Assembly: GCA_028869395.1 (NCBI GenBank)
Contig: JAGWSE010000444.1
Coordinates: forward strand, 1 to 36,498
Length of the DNA stretch: 36,498 nt
Direction: 5' to 3'
From: Alphaproteobacteria bacterium
GTDB lineage: Bacteria > Pseudomonadota > Alphaproteobacteria > Caulobacterales > Caulobacteraceae
Part shown: in pieces, positions 9,726-18,704 of the stretch
Position numbering within the stretch: the stretch's first letter is position 1
How the letters are laid out: each line of letters begins with the position of its first letter
Program-made: the position numbers and the translations under genes
Notes under the pieces: model-generated
Database searches by the model: none
What the model was told of the DNA's origin: nothing
Seen by the model: the letters and a program-made list of their open reading frames with translations, nothing else

Positions 9726-10717
9726 GCCATCGTCTCGCGCGGCAGGGCGCGGATGACGGCGGTGGCCTCGTCGACGATCTCGCGGATCACCTCCGCCGCG
9801 GGCATGACGGCTTTCACCCCGCTCACGCCCTGGCCGCACCAGAGAGAGAGCGCGTCGATGTCGCCCGTGGCGTCTGCCCCGGGCGTCGTGGAGGCGTAGC
9901 GCGGAATGGCTCCCCGAGGCGTGCGCGCCACCGGCTCGCCCTCGCCCGGGCGGGCCCCGGTGTCCGGGCGTCCGGCGGCTTCCCACGCGTCGAACGTGGG
10001 GTTGCGCAGCACGCGGTGAGGCGCGTCGGGCCAGCCCACGTCGAAAAGGCGGGTATGCACGGTGGAGGCTTCGTCGGCTTGCAGAAGCCGCTCGCGGTAT
10101 CGCGCATGGACGCCCGCTTCGGGGGTGGCGAGGAACCTCGTTCCGATCCAGGCGCCGGCCGCGCCCAGCGCAAGCACCGCGGCGAGCGCTCGTCCGTCGG
10201 AGATTCCGCCGGCGGCGATGACTGGCGTCGGCGAAACCGCCTCGACCACCGCGCGGACCAGCGGCAGGGTGGCCACGGCCCCCAGCACATGGCCCCCGGC
10301 CTCCCAGCCCTGGGCGACGACCATGTCGACGCCGGCTTCGATGTCGGCCCCGGCCTGGGCTGCGCTGCCCACCGTCGAGAGCACGACGGCTCCGGCCGCG
10401 TGGCATGCGCCGACATAGGGCGCAGGATCTCCCCAGAAGAACGAGACGGCGGCGACCTTCTCCTCCAGGCAGATGGCCAGGCGCTCGTCCTGCGGAAAGG
10501 CCAGCACGAGGTTGACCCCGAACGGCCGGTCGGTGAGCGCGCGTGTCGCCCGGATCGCAGCGCGCGCCGCCTCGGGCGGATGCCAGGACAAGGCCAGCAT
10601 CCCGAGCGCGCCGGCATTGCTGACGGCGGCGGCGAGCGCCGGCGGACTGGCTCCCCCCATCGGCGCCTGGACGATGGGCGCGCGCAGGCCCAGCCGCTCG
10701 GTCAACGCGGTGCGCAT
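9722..10717 (-). CDS. Nitronate monooxygenase (2-nitropropane dioxygenase family)
   Basis: MRTALTERLGLRAPIVQAPMGGASPPALAAAVSNAGALGML, VAQGWEAGGHVLG, VIAAGGISDGRALAAVLALGAAGAWIGTRFLATPEA. Confidence 0.9.
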   Translation of the reverse strand: MRTALTERLGLRAPIVQAPMGGASPPALAAAVSNAGALGMLALSWHPPEAARAAIRATRALTDRPFGVNLVLAFPQDERLAICLEEKVAAVSFFWGDPAPYVGACHAAGAVVLSTVGSAAQAGADIEAGVDMVVAQGWEAGGHVLGAVATLPLVRAVVEAVSPTPVIAAGGISDGRALAAVLALGAAGAWIGTRFLATPEAGVHARYRERLLQADEASTVHTRLFDVGWPDAPHRVLRNPTFDAWEAAGRPDTGARPGEGEPVARTPRGAIPRYASTTPGADATGDIDALSLWCGQGVSGVKAVMPAAEVIREIVDEATAVIRALPRETMA

Positions 10718-10725
10718 GCCAGGTC

Positions 10726-11502
10726 TCAGGCCGGCTCGAAGAGCCGGGCGGCGTCCAGAAAGCTCGTCAGGGCCGCGTTGAACGCGGCCGGGTTGTCGAT
10801 GTTCGCGGCATGGCCGGCGTTGGGGATCACGGCCTTCTTCGCGCCCGGGATCTTCGCGGCCATGTACTCGGACGCTGCGAGGAAGGGGGTGTCGTTCTCG
10901 CCCACGATGACAATCGCGGGGACGCCGATGTGGGGCAGGCTCTCGATGACGCGCGCGTCGCGCTGGGTGAGCATGCCGCGCGCCGCGCGGGCCAGGCCGG
11001 TCGCGTCGCGATGACGGGCCGCACGTACCTCGGCGCTGCCGCGGGAGAGGTCGGGCAGGCCCTCGCTCTCGTAGCGTTCGGCGCGCTGGATGGCGTTGGC
11101 GTTCCAGCCCTGCCGGGCCTGGTCGTTCCGATATCCCGGGCCGGTGTCGATGATCAGCAACGCCCGCGTACGCTCCGGGTGCGCACGGTGAAAGGCCAGG
11201 CTCATGTAGCCGCCGAGTGAGAGGCCGCCGATCACGGCGCGCTCGGCGCCGACCGTGTCGAGCAGGGCCGCCATGTCGGCCACGGTCGCCTGCTCGGAGT
11301 AGGCGCCCTGATCGGCGGGGTAGTCGCTGCGGCCGTGCCCGCGCATGTCCCAGGTCACGACGGTGAACCGGTCCTTCAGCGCCGCGACCTGGCCTTGCCA
11401 CATCTCGCCCGTCGCCGAGAAGCCGTGGGTCAGCAGGATCACCGGACCGTGTCCCGCGACGTCGTAGTGGATCCGCACCCCATTTCGATCAAGCGTCGGC
11501 AT
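10726..11502 (-). CDS. Alpha/beta-fold hydrolase
   Basis: ILLTHGFSATGEMW, VVTWDMRGHGRSDYP, VIGGLSLGGYMSL nucleophile elbow, NAGHAANIDNP. Confidence 0.92.
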   Translation of the reverse strand: MPTLDRNGVRIHYDVAGHGPVILLTHGFSATGEMWQGQVAALKDRFTVVTWDMRGHGRSDYPADQGAYSEQATVADMAALLDTVGAERAVIGGLSLGGYMSLAFHRAHPERTRALLIIDTGPGYRNDQARQGWNANAIQRAERYESEGLPDLSRGSAEVRAARHRDATGLARAARGMLTQRDARVIESLPHIGVPAIVIVGENDTPFLAASEYMAAKIPGAKKAVIPNAGHAANIDNPAAFNAALTSFLDAARLFEPA

Positions 11503-11615
11503 GGTGTCCTCCAGAGGCCGTTCTTCGACCCTGGCCTCAGCATGACTCAGGCCGGGAACCGCCGCCAGCCTGGGCGCCGGGCGGTTGGGTCTGCGGAGGG
11601 CGCGCCGATCGCGCT

Positions 11616-11629
11616 GTGACCGCGGTCAC
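11616..11629. promoter_or_regulatory. Perfect 14-bp palindrome in divergent intergenic region (possible operator)
   Basis: GTGACCGCGGTCAC between the hydrolase (-) and the DUF3307-like gene (+). Confidence 0.35.
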
Positions 11630-11718
11630 TGCGGGAGCGCCGCGCCACAGCTTGGCTTCGATCAGGTCTGCGGCGATCCGCGTGTGGAGAGTCGGCGGGC
11701 GAGGAGGAGTGAGGAGCG

Positions 11719-12075
11719 TTGTCCCTTGCGCTGTTGGCCTTTCTGCTCGTGGCCGTCCATGGCGTCTGTGACTTCGCCCTGCAGCCCGAGGCTATGGTCT
11801 TGGGGAAGAACCGCCACGCCGATCCCGATCCGGAGCGCCAGCCGCGGTGGTATTACTGGCTGTCCGCGCACGGCCTGACGCACGGCCTGGCCGTCTCCCT
11901 GGTCCTGATGCTGGCGGGCTTCCCGCAACTGTGGTGGCTGGGCCTGGTCGAGGCGGCGAGCCACGCCGCAATCGACGACCTGAAATGCGCCGGGCGGATC
12001 AGCCTGCCGGCCGACCAGGCGCTTCATTACGCGTGCAAGGCGCTCTGGATCGCGGCCGCCGCGGCCGCGCGGTAG
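11719..12075 (+). CDS. DUF3307-like small membrane protein (TTG start)
   Basis: MSLALLAFLLVAVHGVCDFALQPEAMVLGKNR...YYWLSAHGLTHGLAVSLVLML...EAASHAAIDDLKCAGR. Confidence 0.6.
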   Translation: MSLALLAFLLVAVHGVCDFALQPEAMVLGKNRHADPDPERQPRWYYWLSAHGLTHGLAVSLVLMLAGFPQLWWLGLVEAASHAAIDDLKCAGRISLPADQALHYACKALWIAAAAAAR

Positions 12076-12079
12076 TGGA

Positions 12080-12571
12080 TCAGCCCGCGCGACGCAGCCG
12101 CAGCGACGGCTGAGAAACACCCGCGGCGCGGGTCACCGCCGCGATCAGTCCCTGCACCATCACGGGCTTTGGCACGAAGCCTGAGAACCCCAGCGCCAGG
12201 TATTCGGCCGGCTCGCGCGAGAGGATGTCTGCCGTGAGGGCGATGACCGGCGTGTCCCGCTCGGGGCCCGCGCGTTCCCGAATCCGCTTCATCGCCTCGA
12301 TGCCGCTCATCTCGGGCATGTGGATGTCCATCAGCACCACATCGAAGGCCTGGCGTCCCATCTGCTCGATCGCCTCAGCGCCGCTCAGCGCCTTGACCGC
12401 GCGGTGACCGAAGGCGGTCAGAATCTCTTCCACGACACGAAGGTTCACCGGGTCGTCGTCGACGTGCAGGACAGTCAGCGGCCGCTCAGGCTTGGAATTG
12501 AACTCAGACACGAATTGATACTCCGCCCACCCAGCTGCGACCGCCGAGGCTGCGGACGCTGCGTCTTTCAA
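12080..12571 (-). CDS. Single-domain response regulator (receiver)
   Basis: TVLHVDDDPVNLRVVEEILTAFGH...DVVLMDIHMPEMSGIEAMKRIR...VIALTAD...FVPKPV; start uncertain (GTG near 12511 possible). Confidence 0.85.
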   Translation of the reverse strand: MKDAASAASAVAAGWAEYQFVSEFNSKPERPLTVLHVDDDPVNLRVVEEILTAFGHRAVKALSGAEAIEQMGRQAFDVVLMDIHMPEMSGIEAMKRIRERAGPERDTPVIALTADILSREPAEYLALGFSGFVPKPVMVQGLIAAVTRAAGVSQPSLRLRRAG

Positions 12572-12686
12572 CCTGAACGTGGCGCCAGTTCGCTAAGGTA
12601 AGGCTGACAAGTAGGCCTAATCGCCGGTTAATGCGCCCTGCCACCGAGCCGAACGCCCCGGAATGGGGCTTCGGCAGGGTTAAGCC

Positions 12687-12926
12687 TCATCCGCTCTCCG
12701 CGATCACCTGTCCTCCGCGCCGCAGCACGACACGCCGTCCCAGGTGCTCGGTCCGGGCGGCCGCGAAGATTGCGCGGGCGACCAATATGCTGGACGCCCG
12801 TCCGATCACCCGTTCCGCCGCGGTCCGCGGCAGGTTCCAGAGCTCGATCACGTAAGCCAGGCCATTGGTGGTCCCCGCCGATGCGCTCAGCGGCACCAAC
12901 TTGGACTCGTCTTCACCTTCGATCAT
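12687..12926 (-). CDS. Small hypothetical protein (paralogue of the next ORF)
   Basis: YVIELWNLPRTAAERVIGRASSILVARAIFAAARTEHLGRRVVLRRGGQVIAESG; aligns with the ORF at 12945..13250. Confidence 0.65.
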   Translation of the reverse strand: MIEGEDESKLVPLSASAGTTNGLAYVIELWNLPRTAAERVIGRASSILVARAIFAAARTEHLGRRVVLRRGGQVIAESG

Positions 12927-12944
12927 GCGGCTGACCCGGAGCGA

Positions 12945-13250
12945 TCAGTGAGTCTTGCCGGTCCAGCGGCTGATCACCGTGCCCTTGTGGCGGAGGGTGA
13001 TCGCGCGCCCGGGATATTCCCGGGTGGCCGCGAAGTAGGCGGCGTACCCGATCGACGGGCTTATGCTGACGGCGACGACGTGTTCGACGAACTGGCCGCC
13101 GTCGTCCCAGACCTCGACCTTGTAGGGCAGGTCCTCGCGTTCCAGCGGGAACTCACTGGCGCCCATAGGCGTTTTAGGCGCTTCGTCAGGCGGCTCTCCG
13201 GGGGGATGAAGCTCGTGTACGCCAGGAACCATACGCTTTTCCTCGACCAA
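12945..13250 (-). CDS. Small hypothetical protein (paralogue of 12687..12926)
   Basis: YKVEVWDDGGQFVEHVVAVSISPSIGYAAYFAATREYPGRAITLRHKGTVISRWTGKTH. Confidence 0.65.
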   Translation of the reverse strand: MVEEKRMVPGVHELHPPGEPPDEAPKTPMGASEFPLEREDLPYKVEVWDDGGQFVEHVVAVSISPSIGYAAYFAATREYPGRAITLRHKGTVISRWTGKTH

Positions 13251-13370
13251 CGTCGTACATCTTTGGCGCGAGCCAAGATTGTGTCAATTCGCGCTCGAGT
13301 AGTTGCTCCCGAAACTTCAGCTCTCTAAGGAAGTTGCAGGGGCGCATATGAAATTGGCGGCGATTGAGCG

Positions 13371-15740
13371 ATGACCGAGCTTCAGCATAACGCGCTCGCG
13401 CTGCAGTTCCTCTTGGAGTCGGTCAGCGACTACGCGATCTACATGCTGGATCCCGACGGTCGCATCGTAACCTGGAACCCGGGCGCCGAGCACCTCAAGG
13501 GCTATTCCTTCTCCGAGATCGAGGGGCAGTCGTTCGAACGGTTCTTCACGCTGGAGGATCGTCGCGCCGGACTGCCCGGGAAGCTGCTCGAGCGCGCCCG
13601 CGCCGAGGGCAAGGTCCAGAGCGAGGGCTGGCGCATGCGCAAGGACGGCACTCGCTTCTGGGCGGTGGCCGCCCTCCACGCCGTGAAGGACGACTCCGGC
13701 CGACTGATCGGGTTCGCCAAGATCACCCGCGACATGACTGCGGAACGGGAAGCCCAACTGGCGGTGGCCGAAAGCGAGCAGCGCTTCCGTCTGCTTGTCG
13801 AAGGCGTGATCGATTACGCGATCTACATGCTCGATGTGAACGGCTCGATCACCAACTGGAACCGCGGCGCCGAGCGCATCAAGGGCTACAAGTCCGACGA
13901 GGTCCTCGGCCGCCACTTCAGCATCTTCTACACGCCCGAGGACCGCCAGGCCGGCCTGCCTGCGCGCGCCATGGCGACGGCGCTTGCGACGGGGCGCTAC
14001 GAGACGGAAGGCTGGCGGGTGCGCAAGGACGGCACGCGCTTCTGGGCGCTCGCCGTTCTCGATCCGATCTACGACGAGAGCGGCCGGCACATTGGCTTCG
14101 CCAAGGTCACCCGCGATATTTCGGAGCGGAAGGCCGCAGAGAAGGCGCTGATCGAGAGCGAGCGGCAGTTCCGCCTGCTGGTCTCGGGCGTGGTCGACTA
14201 CGCGCTTTTCATGCTGGACCCCAACGGCATCGTCACCAACTGGAACGCCGGCGCCCAGCACATCAAGGGTTACAAGGCGGAGGAGATCGTCGGACAGCAC
14301 TTCTCGCGCTTCTATACGGAGGTCGAGCGCGCAGCGGGCGTTCCCATGCGCGCTTTGCAGACGGCTACCGATACAGGCCGTTACGAGGCCGAGGGATGGC
14401 GGGTGCGAAAGGACGGCTCGCTCTTCTGGGCGAGCGTCGTCCTGGATGCCATCCGCGACGAGGATGGAAGGCTCGTCGGCTTCGCAAAGATCACCCGCGA
14501 CGTCACGGACAAGCGCAACGCCCAGCTCCAACTCCAGCGCGCCCAAGACCAGCTCGCCCAGGCCCAGAAAATGGAGGCGCTCGGCCAGCTCACGGGAGGC
14601 GTCGCCCACGACTTCAACAATCTCCTGATGGTGGTGAGCGGACAGGCGCAATTGCTTCGTCGGCGACTTGCCGAGGATTCGAAGGCCCTGAAGGCGCTGG
14701 ACGCGATCGAAGCTTCCGCGCGCCGTGGCGAAGACCTGACCCGGCATCTGCTGTCCTTTGCGCGCCGCCAGCGGCTTCGTCCGGCGCCGCTCGCGCTCAA
14801 CCAGAACGCCAGCAGTCTCAAGGAGCTGTTGTCGGCAAGCCTTCCCAAGGATGTCCAGCTGGTGCTGGACATGCCGCGAAAGCTCTGGCCGGTCGATGTG
14901 GACCAGAGCGAGTTGGAGCTGGCGCTCCTCAATCTCACCGTGAACGCCCGCGATGCGATGCCGAATGGCGGTGTGCTCACGATCTCGGCGGAAAACGCGA
15001 CGCTGTCCGATGAGGGCGACGCCCCCACTGATCTTCGGGGTGACTTCGTCGCGGTCAGCCTCAGCGACACCGGGGTGGGGATCCCGCCCGATATCCTGAG
15101 CCGGATTTTCGATCCTTTCTTTACGACCAAGGATGTCAGCAAGGGCACGGGGCTCGGACTTTCACAGGTGTATGGTTTCGTTCAGCAGTCCGGCGGCCGC
15201 GTGGGGGTCGAGAGCGAGCTTGGACGGGGGACCAGGTTCACGCTCTATCTGCCGCGGGCGCGCGAAGCGCCCAGGGCGGCGGAGCCCTTGCCCGACACCA
15301 TCGTCGCAGCGCCGGGCGCCCGCATCCTCGTCGTCGAGGATAATCCCGAGGTCGCCGACGTGGCCGCCGGCATGCTGGAACAGCTCGGCCATAACGTGCA
15401 GGTCGTCAGCAACGCCGGCGCGGCGTTGGCTGCGATCGCGGAAGGCGATCGGCCGGATCTCGTGTTCAGCGACATCGTCATGGCCGGGGAGATGGATGGG
15501 GTGGCGCTCGCCCGCGGGCTGCGCGAAAAGGCGCCGGGGCTGCCGGTGCTTCTCGCCACCGGCTACAGCCAGGCCGCCGAACGCATCGGCGACGAATTTC
15601 CGATCCTGCGCAAGCCATACAGGCTCGAGGATCTGAACCAGGCGCTGAACGCCGCGATGGCTCAGGCGCACGACGGCAAGCTTGTCCGCATCGACACCGC
15701 CCGCCGGGCGCGCGCAAGCCGCAGGGATGGTTCGGCCTAG
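13371..15740 (+). CDS. Hybrid sensor histidine kinase: PAS-PAS-PAS-HisKA-HATPase-REC
   Basis: Three repeated PAS units (YAIYMLDPDGRIVTWNPGAEHLKGY / YAIYMLDVNGSITNWNRGAERIKGY / YALFMLDPNGIVTNWNAGAQHIKGY), H-box GGVAHDFNNLL, N-box, G-boxes, C-terminal receiver ILVVEDNPEVADVA. Confidence 0.93.
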   Translation: MTELQHNALALQFLLESVSDYAIYMLDPDGRIVTWNPGAEHLKGYSFSEIEGQSFERFFTLEDRRAGLPGKLLERARAEGKVQSEGWRMRKDGTRFWAVAALHAVKDDSGRLIGFAKITRDMTAEREAQLAVAESEQRFRLLVEGVIDYAIYMLDVNGSITNWNRGAERIKGYKSDEVLGRHFSIFYTPEDRQAGLPARAMATALATGRYETEGWRVRKDGTRFWALAVLDPIYDESGRHIGFAKVTRDISERKAAEKALIESERQFRLLVSGVVDYALFMLDPNGIVTNWNAGAQHIKGYKAEEIVGQHFSRFYTEVERAAGVPMRALQTATDTGRYEAEGWRVRKDGSLFWASVVLDAIRDEDGRLVGFAKITRDVTDKRNAQLQLQRAQDQLAQAQKMEALGQLTGGVAHDFNNLLMVVSGQAQLLRRRLAEDSKALKALDAIEASARRGEDLTRHLLSFARRQRLRPAPLALNQNASSLKELLSASLPKDVQLVLDMPRKLWPVDVDQSELELALLNLTVNARDAMPNGGVLTISAENATLSDEGDAPTDLRGDFVAVSLSDTGVGIPPDILSRIFDPFFTTKDVSKGTGLGLSQVYGFVQQSGGRVGVESELGRGTRFTLYLPRAREAPRAAEPLPDTIVAAPGARILVVEDNPEVADVAAGMLEQLGHNVQVVSNAGAALAAIAEGDRPDLVFSDIVMAGEMDGVALARGLREKAPGLPVLLATGYSQAAERIGDEFPILRKPYRLEDLNQALNAAMAQAHDGKLVRIDTARRARASRRDGSA

Positions 15741-15849
15741 CTCACGCGGCTTTGATGGAGGCTCGCACAGGCGTGCGAAACCCCCGCGCCGACTTTCTGT
15801 TAGAGTGGCTGGGAGGCGCTGTCCCACCGGCGAACGGGAGGGTGACACC

Positions 15850-16035
15850 ATGGATAACTACTGGCTGCGCGCGCTGGAAGCGGCGGAAGCCGCCGAGGAG
15901 ACGGCAAGGCGCCTGCGCCAGCGCTATGGCAGCGATGCCGAGGCGCATCTTAAGGACGAGGCTCCGCGCTGGAGATCCGCAACGAAGCCTCCGCCGCGGC
16001 TGGACGACGTGCGCCGCGCCCTCAGATGGACCTAG
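15850..16035 (+). CDS. Small hypothetical protein
   Basis: MDNYWLRALEAAEAAEETARRLRQRYGSDAEAHLKDEAPRWRSATKPPPRLDDVRRALRWT with RBS-like GGGAGGGTGACACC upstream; overlaps the Nudix 3' end convergently. Confidence 0.5.
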   Translation: MDNYWLRALEAAEAAEETARRLRQRYGSDAEAHLKDEAPRWRSATKPPPRLDDVRRALRWT

Positions 16036-16462
16036 GGCCCGACGGCTCGAAGCTCGCGATCAGGAGCTGGAGGTCCACTTCGTCGACCAGGCCCGAGGCC
16101 TCTGTGATCGAGATCCACAGCTTGTCCCGGACCTCGCGTTCCGGCCAGTCGGAATGCTCGTGGAGCACCTCGAGCGCATAGACCGCGACATTCACGCTCT
16201 GGATCCGGCCGCTTTTCATCACCTTGTCGTAGCGGTACTCACCCAGCGGATCCTCGGTCACGCGGCCCGCGACGCCGGTCTCCTCCAGCGCCTCCCGGGC
16301 GGCGGCGATGGTCGGCGGCTCGCCCTTGCGCCCCCAGCCCTTGGGAATGACCCAGCGGCGGGTCTCGCGCGAGGTGATGAGCAGAACCTCCACCCCGCCT
16401 TCGAAGCGGCGCCACGGGAGCGCCGCATACTGCCGACGTGTCCCGCGGCGCGCCTTGGCCAT
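16022..16462 (-). CDS. Nudix hydrolase, DIPP-like (diphosphoinositol polyphosphate phosphohydrolase type)
   Basis: RRWVIPKGWGRKGEPPTIAAAREALEETGVAG: Nudix box with the IPKGW motif. Confidence 0.88.
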   Translation of the reverse strand: MAKARRGTRRQYAALPWRRFEGGVEVLLITSRETRRWVIPKGWGRKGEPPTIAAAREALEETGVAGRVTEDPLGEYRYDKVMKSGRIQSVNVAVYALEVLHEHSDWPEREVRDKLWISITEASGLVDEVDLQLLIASFEPSGPRSI

Positions 16463-16509
16463 CGTCAGCGCCTCCTTCGACGGGGCCCCGTCGTCCGGCG
16501 GCGGTGGTC

Positions 16510-16531
16510 GAATCGTGACGGTCCCGTGACA
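16510..16531 (-). promoter_or_regulatory. Putative PhoB box upstream of the Nudix gene
   Basis: Minus strand TGTCACGGGACCGTCACGATTC: 11-nt-phased half-sites, nearly the same as the pstS box segment TGTCACGGAACCGTCGTGCAGG. Confidence 0.6.
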
Positions 16532-16599
16532 TCCAGCGGTAGGACCGGGCGTCGGTGCTGTAAACGACGATCGCAGCTTGGCGCTGACCGGGGCGGGGG

Positions 16600-16685
16600 G
16601 GACCGGCTCAACTGCTGGAGAGAGGGGCTCGTAATGACGTTGAGCCGGTCCGTCCGGGATCGGCTGGGGGCGACCGCTCCCGGAC
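16600..16685. other. Two consecutive intergenic hairpins between DUF885 gene and Nudix gene
   Basis: GGACCGGCTCAAC (16600..16612) / GTTGAGCCGGTCC (16639..16651) 13-bp perfect arms; then GTCCGGGA (16652..16659) / TCCCGGAC (16678..16685). Confidence 0.5.
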
Positions 16686-16735
16686 CGCGCAAGAACATGA
16701 TCCGCTTGTGTCGAGTTCCAGACCTTAGCGAATGA

Positions 16736-18607
16736 TCAGAGCTCGTGGCGTCCACCATCGCCGATCCAACTGTCGACGACGTCGTCCAGGACGGTAAGCG
16801 GAACCGGACCGGTCTCGAGAAGCAGGTCATCGAACTTGCGCAAGTCGTACGCTGAGCCGAGCGTGGCCCTGGCCTTGTCTCGCAGCCTGTTGATCTCCGT
16901 GTGTCCCACCTTGTAGCCGCAGGCTTGGCCGGGGCTCGCGCAATAGCGGTCGATCTCGCTGGTCATGGCGTCGCGCGTGCGCCCCGTAGCGTCCATCGCC
17001 CACTTGATGGCCTGCTCGCGGCTCCAGCGCTTGGCGTGCAATCCAGTGTCGACCACGAGGCGGACGGCGCGGAACTGCTGGGCCTGCAAATAACCCAGTC
17101 GGCCCGCCCAATCGTGGTCGTACATGCCGATCTCGTCCGCGAGTTGTTCGGCGTAGAGGGCATAGCCTTCCACATAGGCGTTGAACCCCGACAGCAGCAC
17201 GCGGACGAGCGGCAGTCGGCCGGTCTCGGTCAGGTAGGCGCCCTGCCAGGCGTGGCCGGGGATGCCTTCGTGGAAAGTCAGGGTCGGCAGCGAGAACTTC
17301 GGCCAGTTCGAGGTGGTCTTGAGGTTGATGTAGTAGATCGAAGGCCGCGAACCATCGAGGGAGCCGAAGTTCATGTAGCCTTGGCCTGCCCCGTCCTGGA
17401 TCTCCACCGGCACGCGCTTGACCAGGATCGGAGCCTTCAGCTTCAGGTCGAAGGCGCGCGACAGCCTCGGTCGCACCGAGGCGATCAGCTGATTGAGGTA
17501 GGAGAGGATCTGGGCGCGGCCGGCGTCGGTATCGGGGAACAGGAAGCGTGGATCCTTTCCGAGCGCGGCCATCCGCGCGCCGACTGAGCCTTTCGCGAGC
17601 CCGTGCGATTTGAGGAGCCCGTCCATCCGGGCCTCGATTGCACGGTTCTGCTCCAGCCCCATCTGGTGGATTTGATCAGCCGTGAGGCTTGTCGTCGTGC
17701 CGGCCTTCAGCAGCCATGCGTAATAGGGCTCGCCGTCCGAGAAGCGCCAGACGCCCGCTTCCTGGCCGCTGTGCGGCTGCAACGCCTTCAGTGCATCGAG
17801 CTGGCGGGCCAGGGCGGGATAGACCTCCGACTCGACGATGTTCTGGGCGCGCTCCCCGTAGGCGCCGCCGATCCGGTGCTGCGCCGTGCGCCGGGCGAGC
17901 GACAGCGCCAGCCGCGACTGGGCCGGCGACACCTTCAGCATCGCTTGCTGCTGGCCGATGGTGTTGGCGAGGATGAAGTCGGGCGGGACGACGCCCTTGC
18001 CCGCATCGGCGATCATCCGCTCGGTCTCGCCGGCCAGGTTGCGCGCCAGGTCGTGCAGCCGCGCGAGGTAGGCGTCCGCGTCGTCGGCCGTCTCCACCCG
18101 GTGCTGTGTGTCCAGGAAGTCGGGCGCCGAGGAGTAGGATCCGGACTGCTGACTGACGACATAGGGCCCGGCGTTCTCGTTCATGGCGTCGCCGAGGGTG
18201 TTCGCGCCGAAGTCGAACGGCCGCGCCTCGGCTCCAAGCTGAAGGGCGTAGGCCACGGTCTGCTTGTGGAGCTTCGCCCTCGGGGAGAGGCCGGTGTCCG
18301 GAAACGCCGTGAGCGACTTCAGTTGGTCCGCGCAGAACGTAGCCTGCTGGCGGTGGGCGCTCGGGGAAGCGTCGGAGAGCTCGAACATCAGGCCCGCCCT
18401 GGCGCCCTTGTCGAGTCCGTAGCTCGTCGCCGCCTCGGGCCAAAGGGTGAGCAGGGAGCCGGCGAGCATGTCCAGATGCGCGGCGAACGCCTTGTCCGCT
18501 GGTGTTTCCGCCGGAGCTTCGCCTGCGCTGTCGCGGGACTTGGGGGCGGCGGCCAGCAGGCCCGCAGCCGCGCCGGACAGGAGAAGGTGCCTACGGTCGA
18601 GCTTCAT
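16736..18607 (-). CDS. DUF885 family protein (predicted metallohydrolase), exported
   Basis: Signal MKLDRRHLLLSGAAAGLLAAAP, HEGIPGHAWQG, GWALYAE-like EGYALYAEQLADEIGMY. Confidence 0.88.
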   Translation of the reverse strand: MKLDRRHLLLSGAAAGLLAAAPKSRDSAGEAPAETPADKAFAAHLDMLAGSLLTLWPEAATSYGLDKGARAGLMFELSDASPSAHRQQATFCADQLKSLTAFPDTGLSPRAKLHKQTVAYALQLGAEARPFDFGANTLGDAMNENAGPYVVSQQSGSYSSAPDFLDTQHRVETADDADAYLARLHDLARNLAGETERMIADAGKGVVPPDFILANTIGQQQAMLKVSPAQSRLALSLARRTAQHRIGGAYGERAQNIVESEVYPALARQLDALKALQPHSGQEAGVWRFSDGEPYYAWLLKAGTTTSLTADQIHQMGLEQNRAIEARMDGLLKSHGLAKGSVGARMAALGKDPRFLFPDTDAGRAQILSYLNQLIASVRPRLSRAFDLKLKAPILVKRVPVEIQDGAGQGYMNFGSLDGSRPSIYYINLKTTSNWPKFSLPTLTFHEGIPGHAWQGAYLTETGRLPLVRVLLSGFNAYVEGYALYAEQLADEIGMYDHDWAGRLGYLQAQQFRAVRLVVDTGLHAKRWSREQAIKWAMDATGRTRDAMTSEIDRYCASPGQACGYKVGHTEINRLRDKARATLGSAYDLRKFDDLLLETGPVPLTVLDDVVDSWIGDGGRHEL

Positions 18608-18704
18608 GAGGGGACCGTAGGCCGCGCCGGCTCGTTGCGGCAATACCGCCCGCCGGCGCCTCCCGACCACAGCTCGATCCCGGAGCGCAGCCGTCCGGGG
18701 GCCG

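Noticed and set aside
15838-15850. TGTCACC on the minus strand near 15845 as a Pho box
   Set aside because: Only one half-site and no gene start downstream on that strand.
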